From positions 1,736,001-1,800,000 of the forward strand of contig NC_014217.1 of assembly GCF_000092925.1 (NCBI RefSeq): a stretch of 64,000 bases of DNA, written 5' to 3'. Made by a program: the position numbers and the translations under genes. The notes beneath the pieces were generated by a model that was not told the DNA's origin, searched no databases, and saw only the letters and a list, made by a program, of their open reading frames with translations. Of the stretch, positions 11,402 through 20,600 are shown one piece after another (the first letter of the stretch is position 1; every line of letters begins with the position of its first letter). This stretch comes from Ancylobacter novellus DSM 506 (lineage in GTDB: Bacteria > Pseudomonadota > Alphaproteobacteria > Rhizobiales > Xanthobacteraceae).

Positions 11402-11485
11402 ATGGGGGAAGGATCGCTTCTGTTCAAGGCGGCGCTGCTCGTCTTCGTCGCCTTCCTCGTGCTCTTCGTCTTTCGCGTCGTCTGA
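11402..11485 (+). CDS. possible 27-residue single-span membrane peptide
   Basis: ATG to TGA, 27 residues: a short polar start (MGEGSLLFK) followed by one very hydrophobic Val/Leu/Phe/Ala stretch ending in Arg-Val-Val. GGGAG lies eight bases upstream and a second GGGAGG somewhat further up. A TATAAT sits 84 bases upstream. Size and layout resemble the small inner-membrane peptides of bacteria (stress peptides or small regulators), but no specific family can be named. Confidence 0.5.
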   Translation: MGEGSLLFKAALLVFVAFLVLFVFRVV

Positions 11486-11511
11486 CGGTGTGACCACCGG
11501 CGGTCGCCGCC

Positions 11512-12132
11512 TCACTTGCTGGTCATGCTTTCCAGCCGCGTGATCACTTCCTGGTGGAACGGCTCCATCGCATCGATGGTGGTGTGGTCGATGCCGGGCT
11601 GGTCGGAGAGATCGACATTCTGGAGGTCGCCGGCATAGCCGGGCACCGCGCTTACCGGCACGCCGAAGCCGTCCTGCGCCCAGAAATTGATGAACACGGC
11701 GACGTTCGCGGGCACCTGCCCGGGGTCGGTGGCGTCGAAGGTGACGCCGAGATCGACCGGAATGTTCTGCTGTTGAATGCTCGTCGCCACCGAGATCACG
11801 GCATTGGCGCCGAGCGAATGGCCGATAAGCACCACCGGGCCGGTGTGGCCGCCCTCGGCGCGCTGGTTGATCAGGTCGATCACCTTCTGCGCCTCGTCCC
11901 AGCCATAGATCTCCGAATGGTAGCCCTGCGCGACCAGCTCCTTCATCAGATCGTCGAGGCCGAGCGAGAACACGCCGAACAGGCCGCGGATCAGATAGAC
12001 ATGGGTGTCCGCGCGCGAGGGCAGGGCGGGCGCTGGCCGGCCATGCAGCGGCTGGTGTGCCGTGTTGGCGAGGGCCAGACCCGCCGGGAGAAGAAGAGGC
12101 GACAGCACGATCAGGCGGCGCGGCAGTTTCAT
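11512..12132 (-). CDS. exported alpha/beta-hydrolase, lipase-like
   Basis: 206 residues. A signal peptide is likely at 1-22 (basic MKLPRR, hydrophobic core). The nucleophile elbow is GHSLGAN with S106; the Asp candidate is D133 in TFDATDP and the His candidate H183 in IDHTTID, so a full triad is in the right order. A GLFGVFSLGLDDL block after the first strand fits a lid-less small hydrolase. Natural substrate unknown. A second exported hydrolase of the same layout occurs at 43450-44253. It converges on the 27-residue ORF. Confidence 0.75.
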   Translation of the reverse strand: MKLPRRLIVLSPLLLPAGLALANTAHQPLHGRPAPALPSRADTHVYLIRGLFGVFSLGLDDLMKELVAQGYHSEIYGWDEAQKVIDLINQRAEGGHTGPVVLIGHSLGANAVISVATSIQQQNIPVDLGVTFDATDPGQVPANVAVFINFWAQDGFGVPVSAVPGYAGDLQNVDLSDQPGIDHTTIDAMEPFHQEVITRLESMTSK

Positions 12133-12252
12133 TCCCTTCCCCCGAGACGTAACAAAGCCGCCAGTTGCGGCGCGTCCGCTTTATCCATGGCCGACATGCC
12201 GGTATCAAGACGCCGGCGTCGCGCCGCCGCGCCTCGATCTGTGAGGATATTC

Positions 12253-12543
12253 ATGCCCGCCACCAGCGCCCTTGTCCCGACCGCCCATGCCAGCCGCTAT
12301 CTGCAGCAGCTCTGCAAGCATTGGGCGCACAAGCTCGAGGTATCCTTCACGCCCGAGCATGGCACCGTGAAGCTGCCGGACGGCGCGATGGCGACCATGG
12401 ACGCCGGGCCGGAGGCGCTCGACGTGTGCATCCAAGCGAGCGATGCCGAGACGTTGGAGCGGATGAAGGACGTGGTGGCACGCCATCTCGACCGCTTCGC
12501 CTTCCGCGAGGCGCCGCTCCCCTTCGACTGGAAGGATGTTTGA
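12253..12543 (+). CDS. DUF2218-family protein
   Basis: 96 residues. Matches the DUF2218 pattern: VPTAHASRYLQQLCKHWAHK at the start, a central TPEHGTVKLPDG, and HLDRFAFREAP near the end. DUF2218 proteins are often found beside siderophore or iron-uptake genes in proteobacteria, but no such genes are seen here. GAGG lies six bases before the chosen ATG. The function is unknown; a cytoplasmic protein is predicted. Confidence 0.82.
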   Translation: MPATSALVPTAHASRYLQQLCKHWAHKLEVSFTPEHGTVKLPDGAMATMDAGPEALDVCIQASDAETLERMKDVVARHLDRFAFREAPLPFDWKDV

Positions 12544-12605
12544 GGGACGTCCTACAAACCTCCCCCGGCTGGTGGTATTGTGGCACAGCTTGCGGGGAGG
12601 CTTGA

Positions 12606-13100
12606 ATGCTGAGGTCGGTTTTCGCTGTTGTCTTGCTACTTGCGTTATCGGCTCCGGCGGCGGCGCAATGGGTCTACCAAAGCGACGGTGGTGAATTTGA
12701 CGATGATCCGCTGCATCTCGCAGTCACAGCAGCGGGAAAATACGCATTCGGTCTTCGGTGCCGTAAGGATTCGACAGAAATCGTGTTTCTGACTCCCGAG
12801 CGAATTTCCGATGACAACATTGTCGAGCCGATGAACGCTCTCGAACCGAAACTTCGTGTGCGAATAGACAAAGGTGAGATACGTTCCTTTGATGCCAGCA
12901 TCGACGATGCTGATGGAAAGCTCGCCGTCATCGCGGATGTGGATGTTGATTTTTACGAGTCGGTGAGGGATGCGAAATCGTCCGTATCCGTTGTTCTCAC
13001 CAGCTTAGGAAAGAACTACCACGAGACGAAATTCAATGTGCGCGGCTCGAAAGCGGCAATAGCCAAGCTTATCAAGGGATGCGCGTTGCCCGCCAGCTAG
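12606..13100 (+). CDS. hypothetical exported protein, AT-richer than its neighbours
   Basis: 164 residues with a clear Sec signal peptide (cleavage near APAAA-Q, residue 20). The mature part is a small, mostly beta-like domain with two cysteines (C52 and C159) that could form a disulfide. I do not recognise the family. Base composition is about 52% GC in a counted line (12781-12840), well below the flanking genes, and codon choice includes rarer A/T-ending codons, so recent acquisition is possible. Confidence 0.68.
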   Translation: MLRSVFAVVLLLALSAPAAAQWVYQSDGGEFDDDPLHLAVTAAGKYAFGLRCRKDSTEIVFLTPERISDDNIVEPMNALEPKLRVRIDKGEIRSFDASIDDADGKLAVIADVDVDFYESVRDAKSSVSVVLTSLGKNYHETKFNVRGSKAAIAKLIKGCALPAS

Positions 13101-13113
13101 GCTGGTATCCTCA

Positions 13114-13353
13114 CTAGCCCGCCTTGCGCAGGCGGAAGACCAGCACGTCGCCCTCCGTCTCCTGCCCGTCGAGCAGATGACCGTCCTGCCGCACCATGTG
13201 GGGGATGTCGATCACCGCCATCGGGTCGGTGCACTCGACGATGATGGCCGCGCCCGGCGCGGCGCGCTCCAGCGCCCGGCGGGCATGCAGCGCCGGCAGG
13301 GGGCATTTCAGCCCCCTCAGGTCGAGCCGCAGCGGCACGGTGCGTTCATCCAT
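13114..13353 (-). CDS. TusA/SirA-family sulfur-carrier protein
   Basis: 79 residues. The sulfurtransferase motif CPLP (C17-P20, in RGLKCPLPALHARRAL) provides the persulfide cysteine. The rest, TDPMAVIDIPHMVRQDGH, follows the TusA alpha/beta fold. Such proteins pass sulfur to tRNA thiolation, molybdenum cofactor enzymes or sulfur oxidation pathways. The divergent neighbour is mobB (molybdenum cofactor), which hints at a link to cofactor sulfuration, but this is inference only. Confidence 0.9.
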   Translation of the reverse strand: MDERTVPLRLDLRGLKCPLPALHARRALERAAPGAAIIVECTDPMAVIDIPHMVRQDGHLLDGQETEGDVLVFRLRKAG

Positions 13354-13484
13354 CGGACAACTCCTCGCCTTCGCGTAGGATGAAGCCGGCCGGCGGGCAA
13401 GCGCAAAGCCGCTTCGGCTGCCTTGACAGCCGGCGGCGCAGCGCCGAAGGGCGAAGTGCCGGGCGTGAACAGAGGGAGACGAAG

Positions 13485-14024
13485 ATGCGGCTGATCGGCT
13501 TTGCGGGATGGAGCGGTGCGGGCAAGACCACGCTGCTGGCGCGGCTGATCCCGGTACTGGTCGGGCGCGGCCATCGCGTCTCCACCATCAAGCACGCGCA
13601 TCACAATTTCGATGTCGACCAGCCGGGCAAGGATTCGCACACGCACCGCGTGGTCGGCGCCACCGAGGTCCTGGTTTCCTCCGCCAATCGCTGGGCGCTG
13701 ATGCACGAATTGCGCGGCGCGCCGGAGCCGGACCTGCCGGAATTGCTCGCGCATCTGGCGCCGGTGGACCTGGTGCTGGTCGAGGGCTTCAAGCGCGACC
13801 ACCATCCCAAGATCGAGATCCATCGCGCCGAGGTGGGCAAGCCCTTCCTGCACCCGGAGGACCCCTACATCGTCGCCATCGCCTCGGATGCGCCGCTGGC
13901 CGATGCGCCGCTGCCGGTGCTGGATCTCGACGATGTCGAGGCGGTCGCCGATTTCGTCGACCAGCACGCGGCGCCGATCGACGGCATCGGCTGGCGGCCC
14001 AGTGCGGATCAGAGCGCCGGATAG
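13485..14024 (+). CDS. mobB: molybdopterin-guanine dinucleotide biosynthesis adaptor MobB
   Basis: 179 residues. P-loop GTPase that assists MobA in forming MGD. Walker A GWSGAGKT at 8-15; the STIKHAHHNFDVDQPGKDS block and LVLVEGFKRDHHPKIEIHR are typical of MobB. GGGAG lies seven bases before the ATG. Its 3' end overlaps the 3' end of mobA on the opposite strand by 16 bases, so the two MGD genes are convergent and not an operon. Confidence 0.95.
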   Translation: MRLIGFAGWSGAGKTTLLARLIPVLVGRGHRVSTIKHAHHNFDVDQPGKDSHTHRVVGATEVLVSSANRWALMHELRGAPEPDLPELLAHLAPVDLVLVEGFKRDHHPKIEIHRAEVGKPFLHPEDPYIVAIASDAPLADAPLPVLDLDDVEAVADFVDQHAAPIDGIGWRPSADQSAG

Positions 14025-14617
14025 GCCGCGAGGAGGCGCTCGGCCTCGGCGAGGTCGTCCGGCGTGTTGACGTTGAAGAACGGATCGAAGGGCTCGGCCG
14101 GCCATTCGACCGCGACGGCGCCGACACGTTCGGTCCAGCGGTCGACGCGGCGCTCACCGTCCGCCAGCAGCCGGCGCAGCTCGTCGCGTGCTGCCACCGG
14201 CCACAGCCCGACCACCGGATGCGTCCGCCCTCCGGAGGCGGCATAGGCGGCGCCCGCCCTCTCCGCAGCTTCGCCGAGGCGGGTGGCGAGGTCGGCCGGC
14301 AGGAAGGGGCAGTCGGCCGGCACGGTGAGCAGGTATCGAGCGCCGGGGAAAGCCGCCGCCACATGGTCGAGCCCGGCGAGGATGCCGGCCAGCGGCCCCG
14401 GCGTGTCGGGCAGGCTGTCCGGCACCACCGGCAACTCCACGCCGAAGCGTTCCGCCGGGCCGTTGGCGTTGAGCAGCAGCATGCTCACCTGCGGCCCGAT
14501 CCGCCGCACGATGCGCGCGAGGATGGCCTCGCCGCCGAGGGCGCGCAGTGCCTTGTCGCCGCCGCCCATGCGCCGCGACAGGCCGCCGGCGAGGATGAGC
14601 CCGACCGGCTTGTCCAT
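14009..14617 (-). CDS. mobA: molybdenum cofactor guanylyltransferase MobA
   Basis: 202 residues. Transfers GMP from GTP to molybdopterin to make the MGD cofactor for DMSO-reductase-family enzymes. The nucleotidyltransferase signature LILAGGLSRRMGGGDKAL is at 7-24; DSLPDTPGPLAGILAGLD and VPADCPFLPADL follow in the expected order. The ATG overlaps the ybaN stop (TGATG), so translation is coupled to the upstream membrane protein gene. Confidence 0.95.
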   Translation of the reverse strand: MDKPVGLILAGGLSRRMGGGDKALRALGGEAILARIVRRIGPQVSMLLLNANGPAERFGVELPVVPDSLPDTPGPLAGILAGLDHVAAAFPGARYLLTVPADCPFLPADLATRLGEAAERAGAAYAASGGRTHPVVGLWPVAARDELRRLLADGERRVDRWTERVGAVAVEWPAEPFDPFFNVNTPDDLAEAERLLAAYPAL

Positions 14618-15057
14618 CACTCGGTCGGCCGGGTGAGCATATAGGCGGAGACGCCGACGAAGATCGTGCCGATGATCGCCAGCACCGGCGTCGAGAGGCC
14701 GATGACGACCAGCAGCACGAAGCTGCCGGCCATGCTGCCCGTGGCGACCAGCTGCGCCCAGCGCGGGATGGCGCCGTTCTCGCGCCACGCTACCACCGAC
14801 GGGCCGAGCCGCGGATGGGTCAGCAGCCAGTTCTCGAAGCGCGGCGAGGAGCGGGCGAACAGCCAGGCGGCGAGGATGAGGAACACCGTTCCCGGCATCA
14901 CCGGGGTGACGATGCCGACGACGCCGAGCGCCACGCACACCCAGGCCAGCGCAAACATCAGCCAGCGCCCCGGTGCCGTAACGGAATATAGCTTCGACGG
15001 TCGTTCGGTCATCGCGGCCAGCAGGATCGCTCGGTCAAGTCGTTCGACCATACTCAT
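14617..15057 (-). CDS. YbaN-family (DUF454) membrane protein
   Basis: 146 residues. The DUF454 signature GIVTPVMPGTVFLILAAWLF and ARSSPRFENWLLTHPRLGP is clear; about three to four membrane spans. In this order YbaN-like genes are often linked to heme or iron genes; here it is between recG and mobA on one strand. The start is ambiguous: ATG at 15057, seven bases after the recG stop, with only a weak GGA upstream; in-frame ATGs at residues 3 and 16 are alternatives. Confidence 0.85.
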   Translation of the reverse strand: MSMVERLDRAILLAAMTERPSKLYSVTAPGRWLMFALAWVCVALGVVGIVTPVMPGTVFLILAAWLFARSSPRFENWLLTHPRLGPSVVAWRENGAIPRWAQLVATGSMAGSFVLLVVIGLSTPVLAIIGTIFVGVSAYMLTRPTE

Positions 15058-15064
15058 ATAATAT

Positions 15065-17149
15065 TCATCCGGCGTTTAGGAGCTTCACTGCGACATCGCG
15101 TTCAAAAATGTGCAAGAGCAGACGCAGGGAAGGGCCGTTTGGCCCGATGAGATCAGAATCGTTCTTAACTGTTGCTGTCGCCTCCCGCCGCGCACGTTCC
15201 AGAAGATCGCCATGAACCTCAAGCCGTGCAAGGCGAAAGCCGGGAAAGCCGCTCTGCCGCGTGCCCAGCACGTCGCCCTCGCCGCGCAGCTTCAGATCCT
15301 GCTCGGCGAGGAAGAAGCCGTCCTCCGACTCCCGCAAGGCCTCGATCCGCTGGCGGGCGATCTCGCCGAGCGGGCGGCGGTAGAGCAGCAGGCAGGTCGA
15401 GGCGGCATCGCCCCGCCCGACGCGCCCGCGCAGCTGGTGCAGCTGGGCGAGGCCGAAGCGCTCGGCGTGCTCGATGACGATGATGCTCGCCTCCGGCACG
15501 TCGACGCCGACCTCCACCACCGTGGTCGCCACCAATATCTGCGTCTCGCCGGCGGCGAAGGCGGCCATGGCGGCGTCCTTCTCCGCGCCCTTCATCTTGC
15601 CGTGGACGAGGCCGACGCGGTTGCCGAACCAGGCCCGCAATTCGCCCGCGCGGGCCTCGGCGGCGGCGAGGTCGGAATTCTCCGATTCCTCGACCAGCGG
15701 GCAGATCCAGTAGGCGCGCCGTCCCTCGGCCAGTGCGCGGCCAAGGCTCGCCACCACCTCGTCGATGCGGTCGAGGGGGATGGCGCGGGTGTCGATCGGC
15801 TTGCGGCCGGCCGGCTTCTCGCGCAGCTCGCTGGAGTCCATGTCGCCGAAATAGGTCAGCACCAGCGTGCGGGGAATGGGCGTCGCGGTCATCACCAGCA
15901 CGTCGACCGCCTCGCCCTTGGCGGCGAGCGCGAGGCGCTGGTGCACGCCGAAGCGGTGCTGCTCGTCGACGATGGCGAGCGCAAGGTCGCGGAAGGCGAC
16001 ACCTTCCTGGAACAGCGCGTGGGTGCCGATGACGAGGTCGATCTCGCCATTGGCGAGGGCGGTCAGAAGGGCCTCGCGGGCGCGCCCCTTCTCGCGGCCG
16101 GTGAGCAGAGCCAGCCGCAATCCGGCGGCCTGCGCCAGCGGCTCGATGGTCTTCATGTGCTGGCGGGCGAGGATCTCGGTCGGCGCCATCAGCGCCGCCT
16201 GCCGCCCGGTCTCGATCACGCTCGCCGCCGCCAGCAGGGCGACCACCGTCTTGCCGGAGCCGACATCGCCCTGCAGCAGCCGCAGCATGCGGTCCTGCGA
16301 GGCGATATCCGCACGGATCGCCTTCAGCGCCTCCACCTGCGAGCCGGTGAGCGAAAAGGGCAGGGCGGCCTCGATGCGGCGCGACAGCGACCCGTCGCCC
16401 ACGCTCGGCCGCCCGACCTGCTTGGTCGTGCGCGCCCGCACCAGAGCGAGCGCCAGCTGGCCGGCCAGCAATTCGTCATAGGCGAGCCGCCGCCATGCCG
16501 GGCCGGCGGGGCTGGCGTCGAGCGTATCCTGCGGCTGGTGCACCTTGCGCAAAGCGGCGTGGAAGCCGATGCCGGGCGCCTCGCCTTGCCATTCCGGCAG
16601 CTCGGCGGTCTGGGCGAGGGCCGCCTCGACGGCGCGCCGCACATGGCCGTGGCCGAGGCCCTCCACCAGCGGATAGACGGGCTCGATCGGCGGCAACTTT
16701 GCGAGCCCGGCCGCATCGACCACGCGGTCGGGATGCGTCATCTGCGCCATGCCGTCATAGAGCGTGACGGTGCCGGATATCCACCGCGTCTCGCCGACGG
16801 GCAGCAGGCGCTCCATCCAGCTGCGATCGGCCTTGAAATAAGCGAGCATGATGTCGCCGGTCTCGTCATGCGCATAGACGCGGTAGGGCGCGCGCGAGCC
16901 GCGCGGCGTCGGCACATGCCGGTCGACGACGATCTCCAGCGTCACTACCGTGTCGGGCACCACCTGCGACAAGGTCGGGCGCGCCCGCCGGTCGATGGTG
17001 GAGGCGGGCAGGTGCATCAGCAGGTCGAGCACCCGCGCCTCGCCCTCTCGGCCGAGCAGCCGGTTGAACGGCTTCGCCAGCTTCGGGCCGATGCCCGGAA
17101 GGCCGGTGATCGAGGCGAAATAGGGATTGAGCAGGTCGGGCCGCAGCAT
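15065..17149 (-). CDS. recG: ATP-dependent DNA helicase RecG
   Basis: 694 residues from the ATG at 17149 (the frame stays open to 17242 but that part is not RecG-like). Branch-migration helicase that reverses stalled forks. The wedge domain (about 1-165) contains an OB fold; Walker A GDVGSGKT is at 294-301 and the DEQH box lies in IVDEQHRFGVHQRLAL. Helicase motifs V-VI are in VVEVGVDVPEAS and QLRGRVGRG, and the TRG motif region GTRQSGFPGF is present. Divergent from sdhE-mfd, so three repair genes (uvrA, recG, mfd) lie within 20 kb. Confidence 0.97.
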   Translation of the reverse strand: MLRPDLLNPYFASITGLPGIGPKLAKPFNRLLGREGEARVLDLLMHLPASTIDRRARPTLSQVVPDTVVTLEIVVDRHVPTPRGSRAPYRVYAHDETGDIMLAYFKADRSWMERLLPVGETRWISGTVTLYDGMAQMTHPDRVVDAAGLAKLPPIEPVYPLVEGLGHGHVRRAVEAALAQTAELPEWQGEAPGIGFHAALRKVHQPQDTLDASPAGPAWRRLAYDELLAGQLALALVRARTTKQVGRPSVGDGSLSRRIEAALPFSLTGSQVEALKAIRADIASQDRMLRLLQGDVGSGKTVVALLAAASVIETGRQAALMAPTEILARQHMKTIEPLAQAAGLRLALLTGREKGRAREALLTALANGEIDLVIGTHALFQEGVAFRDLALAIVDEQHRFGVHQRLALAAKGEAVDVLVMTATPIPRTLVLTYFGDMDSSELREKPAGRKPIDTRAIPLDRIDEVVASLGRALAEGRRAYWICPLVEESENSDLAAAEARAGELRAWFGNRVGLVHGKMKGAEKDAAMAAFAAGETQILVATTVVEVGVDVPEASIIVIEHAERFGLAQLHQLRGRVGRGDAASTCLLLYRRPLGEIARQRIEALRESEDGFFLAEQDLKLRGEGDVLGTRQSGFPGFRLARLEVHGDLLERARREATATVKNDSDLIGPNGPSLRLLLHIFERDVAVKLLNAG

Positions 17150-17306
17150 GATGGCGCGAAGGTGGACGAAGGCGGGGCCGCGCGCAATGTAGCCATGACG
17201 GCGCAGCTCTTTCCGAGACGCCGACCTTCGCCTACCTGACATCGGCCGCTTGCCGCGCTAAACACACCGCCTTCCACGCCTTGAGCCATCGGCGCACAGG
17301 ACCCAT

Positions 17307-17603
17307 ATGACCGGAACCACCCGTTCGAGCGCCGGCCTCGATGCCCGTCGCCGCCGCATCCTCTACCGCTCCTGGCATCGCGGCACGCGCGAGATGGACC
17401 TGTTGATGGGCCGTTTCGCCGACAAGCTGATCGCCGACATGTCGGACGAGGACGTGGCCGATTTCGAGCAGCTCATCGAGGTGGAGGACCCGGATCTGTT
17501 CGGCTGGCTCGCCAGCGGCATTCCGGCGCCGGAATACGACACACCGATCTTTCACCGCTTCCGGCAGTTCCAGATGTCGGGCGAGGGCGTTCCCGATCTA
17601 TGA
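17307..17603 (+). CDS. sdhE: FAD assembly factor SdhE (succinate dehydrogenase assembly factor 2 family)
   Basis: 98 residues. Chaperones covalent FAD attachment to SdhA. The family core RRRILYRSWHRGTREMDLLM includes the RGxxE motif that contacts the flavoprotein; the downstream YDTPIFHRFR stretch also fits. It overlaps mfd by four bases (ATGA). The sdhE-mfd linkage is common in alphaproteobacteria, so the pair is likely one transcript. Confidence 0.93.
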   Translation: MTGTTRSSAGLDARRRRILYRSWHRGTREMDLLMGRFADKLIADMSDEDVADFEQLIEVEDPDLFGWLASGIPAPEYDTPIFHRFRQFQMSGEGVPDL

Positions 17604-20600
17604 AGACCCCGCTTATCCCCATCACCTCGCGCCTCGCGCCGGGCCGCACGCTGACCCTCGCCAATGTCCCCGGCGGCATGGAGGGGCTGGTCATCGCCGA
17701 CCTCGCGCGCGCCCTCGCGGCGCAGGACGACGCGGCATGGCCGACGCTGTTCGTCATCTGCCGCGACGCCGAGCGCATGGCGGAGCTGGAGCGCGCGCTG
17801 CCTTTCTTCGCGCCCGGCGTCGAGGTGCTGTCCTTCCCGGCGTGGGACTGCCTGCCCTATGACCGCGCCTCGCCGCATGGCGACATCGTCGCCCGCCGCA
17901 TGACGACGCTCGCCCGCCTCGCGCGGGTGAAGGGCCGCGAGGGCGGCTCCATCGTGCTGACCACGGTGAACGCCGCGCTTCAGCGCGTGCCGCGGCGCGA
18001 CCTCGTGGCGACGCAGTCCTTCTCGGCCGCGCCGGGCAACGCGCTCTCGCTCGACGAGGTGGTGGCCTGGGCGGAGATCAACGGCTATCTGCGCACCTCC
18101 ACCGTGCGCGACACCGGCGAATATGCGGTGCGCGGCGGCATCGTCGACCTGTTCCCGCCGGGCCTGCCGGCGCCGGTGCGGCTCGACTTCTTCGGCGACA
18201 CGTTGGAATCGATCCGCTCCTTCGATCCCGAGACGCAGCGCACGGCGATGCAGATGCGCTCGCTCGACCTCGTGCCGATGAGCGAGTTCCAGCTCACCAC
18301 CGAGACCATGCGCCGCTTCCGCATGGCCTATGTCGCCGCCTTCGGCGCCGCCCAGCGTGGCGACCTGCTCTATGAGGCGGTGAGCGAGGGGCGGCGCTAT
18401 CCCGGCATGGAGCACTGGCTGCCGCTGTTCCATGACGGGCTCGACACGCTGTTCGACTACGCCCCCGGCTCGCCCATCTTCATGGAAGCGCAGGGCGGGG
18501 AGGCGGCGGCTTCGCGGCTCGACCAGATCGCCGACTATTACGACGCCCGCAAGCACGGCATGGAGCATGGCGGCGGCGCGCCCTACAAGCCGCTGCCGCC
18601 CGAGAGGCTGTACCTCACCGCCGAGGAATGGGAGCGCCGGCGCGGCGAGGCGGCGAACATCGCGCTGTCCGGCTTCGCCCTGCCGGAATCGAAGGACGTC
18701 ATCGACCTCGACGGCCACGCGGCGCGGTCCTTCGCGCCGGAGCGCGCCGATCCAGAGGCACCGCTGTTCGACATCGCCGCCGAATATCTGCGCGACCTCG
18801 CCAAGAAGAAGCGCACGATCCTGGCCGCGTGGTCCGATGGCTCGCGCGACCGCCTTGCCACGGTGCTGTCCGATCATGGGCTGAAGGGCACGCAGACCAT
18901 CGGCTCGCGCGATGCGGCGGAGGCTCTCCCGAAGGGCACCATCGGCCTCGCCGTGCTTGGTATCGAAAGCGGCTTCGAGACCGACGCCCTCGCCCTCATC
19001 GGCGAGCAGGACATCCTCGGCGACCGCCTCGTGCGCCCCAAACGCAAGGCGCGCCGGCCGCAGGACGTCATCGCCGAACTCACCTCGCTCACCGCCGGCG
19101 ACCTTGTGGTGCATGTCGACCACGGCATCGGCCGCTTCATCGGCCTGAAGACCATCGAGGCGATGGGTGCGCCGCACGACTGCCTCGAAATCCATTACGC
19201 GGAAGGCTCCAAGCTCTTCCTGCCGGTGGAGAACCTCGAACTGCTCTCGCGCTACGGCTCGGAAGACACCGAGGCGCAGCTCGACCGGCTGGGCGGTGGC
19301 GGCTGGCAGGCGCGCAAGGCGCGGATGAAGAGCCGCATCCGCGAGATGGCGGCCGAGCTGATCAAGGTGGCGGCGCAGCGCCAGCTGCACGAGGCGCCGC
19401 GCCTTGTGCCCGCGGCGGGCCTTTATGACGAGTTCCGCGCCCGCTTCCCCTATGAGGAGACCGAGGACCAGGACGCCGCCATCGAGTCGGTGTTCGACGA
19501 TCTCGGCTCCGGCCACCCGATGGACCGGCTGGTGTGCGGCGACGTCGGCTTCGGCAAGACCGAGGTGGCGCTGCGCGCCGCCTTCGCCGTGGCGCTCGAC
19601 GGCAAGCAGGTGGCGGTGGTGGTGCCGACCACGCTGCTGGCACGCCAGCACTTCAAGACCTTCTCCGAGCGCTTCAAGGGGCTGCCGGTCGTGGTGCGGC
19701 AGGCCTCGCGCCTCGTCTCGTCCAAGGATATGTCCGAGACCAGGAAGGGCCTCGCCGACGGCACGGTCGACATCGTCGTCGGCACCCATGCACTGCTCGG
19801 CAAGACCATCTCCTTCAAGGATCTCGGCCTCGTCATCGTCGACGAGGAGCAGCATTTCGGCGTCGCCCACAAGGAGAAGCTGAAGCAGCTCCGGGCCGAC
19901 GTGCATGTGCTGACGCTGACGGCCACGCCCATTCCCCGCACCTTGCAGCTCGCAATGACCGGCGTGCGCGAGCTCTCCATCATCGCGTCGCCGCCGGTGG
20001 ATCGCCTGGCGGTGCGCAGCTTCGTGACGCCGTTCGATCCGCTGATCGTGCGCGAGGCGCTGCTGCGCGAGCGCTACCGCGGCGGGCAGAGCTTCTATGT
20101 CTGCCCGCGCATCGAGGACCTCGCCGAGGTGAAGGACTTCCTCGACCGGCAGGTGCCGGAGGTGAAGGTCGCGGTGGCGCATGGCCAGATGGCGGCGACG
20201 CAGCTCGAAGAGATCATGTCCGCCTTCTATGACGGGCAGTTCGACGTGCTGCTGTCGACCACCATCGTCGAATCCGGGCTCGACATCCCGACCGCCAACA
20301 CGCTGATCATCCACCGCGCCGACATGTTCGGCCTCGCCCAGCTCTACCAGCTGCGCGGGCGCGTCGGCCGGTCGAAGACCCGCGCCTATGCGATCTTCAC
20401 TTTGCCGGCGGAGAAGCAGGTGACGGCGCAGGCCGAGCGCCGGCTGAAGGTTCTGCAATCGCTCGACACGCTCGGCGCCGGCTTCCAGCTCGCCAGCCAC
20501 GACCTCGACATACGCGGCGCCGGCAATCTGCTGGGCGACGAGCAGTCCGGCCACATCAAGGAAGTCGGCTACGAGCTCTATCAGGAGATGCTGGAGGAGG

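Noticed and set aside
11113..11427. 104-codon minus-strand frame in the AT-rich gap
   Set aside because: No ribosome site, Arg/Ser-rich, and opposite the better supported 27-codon ORF.
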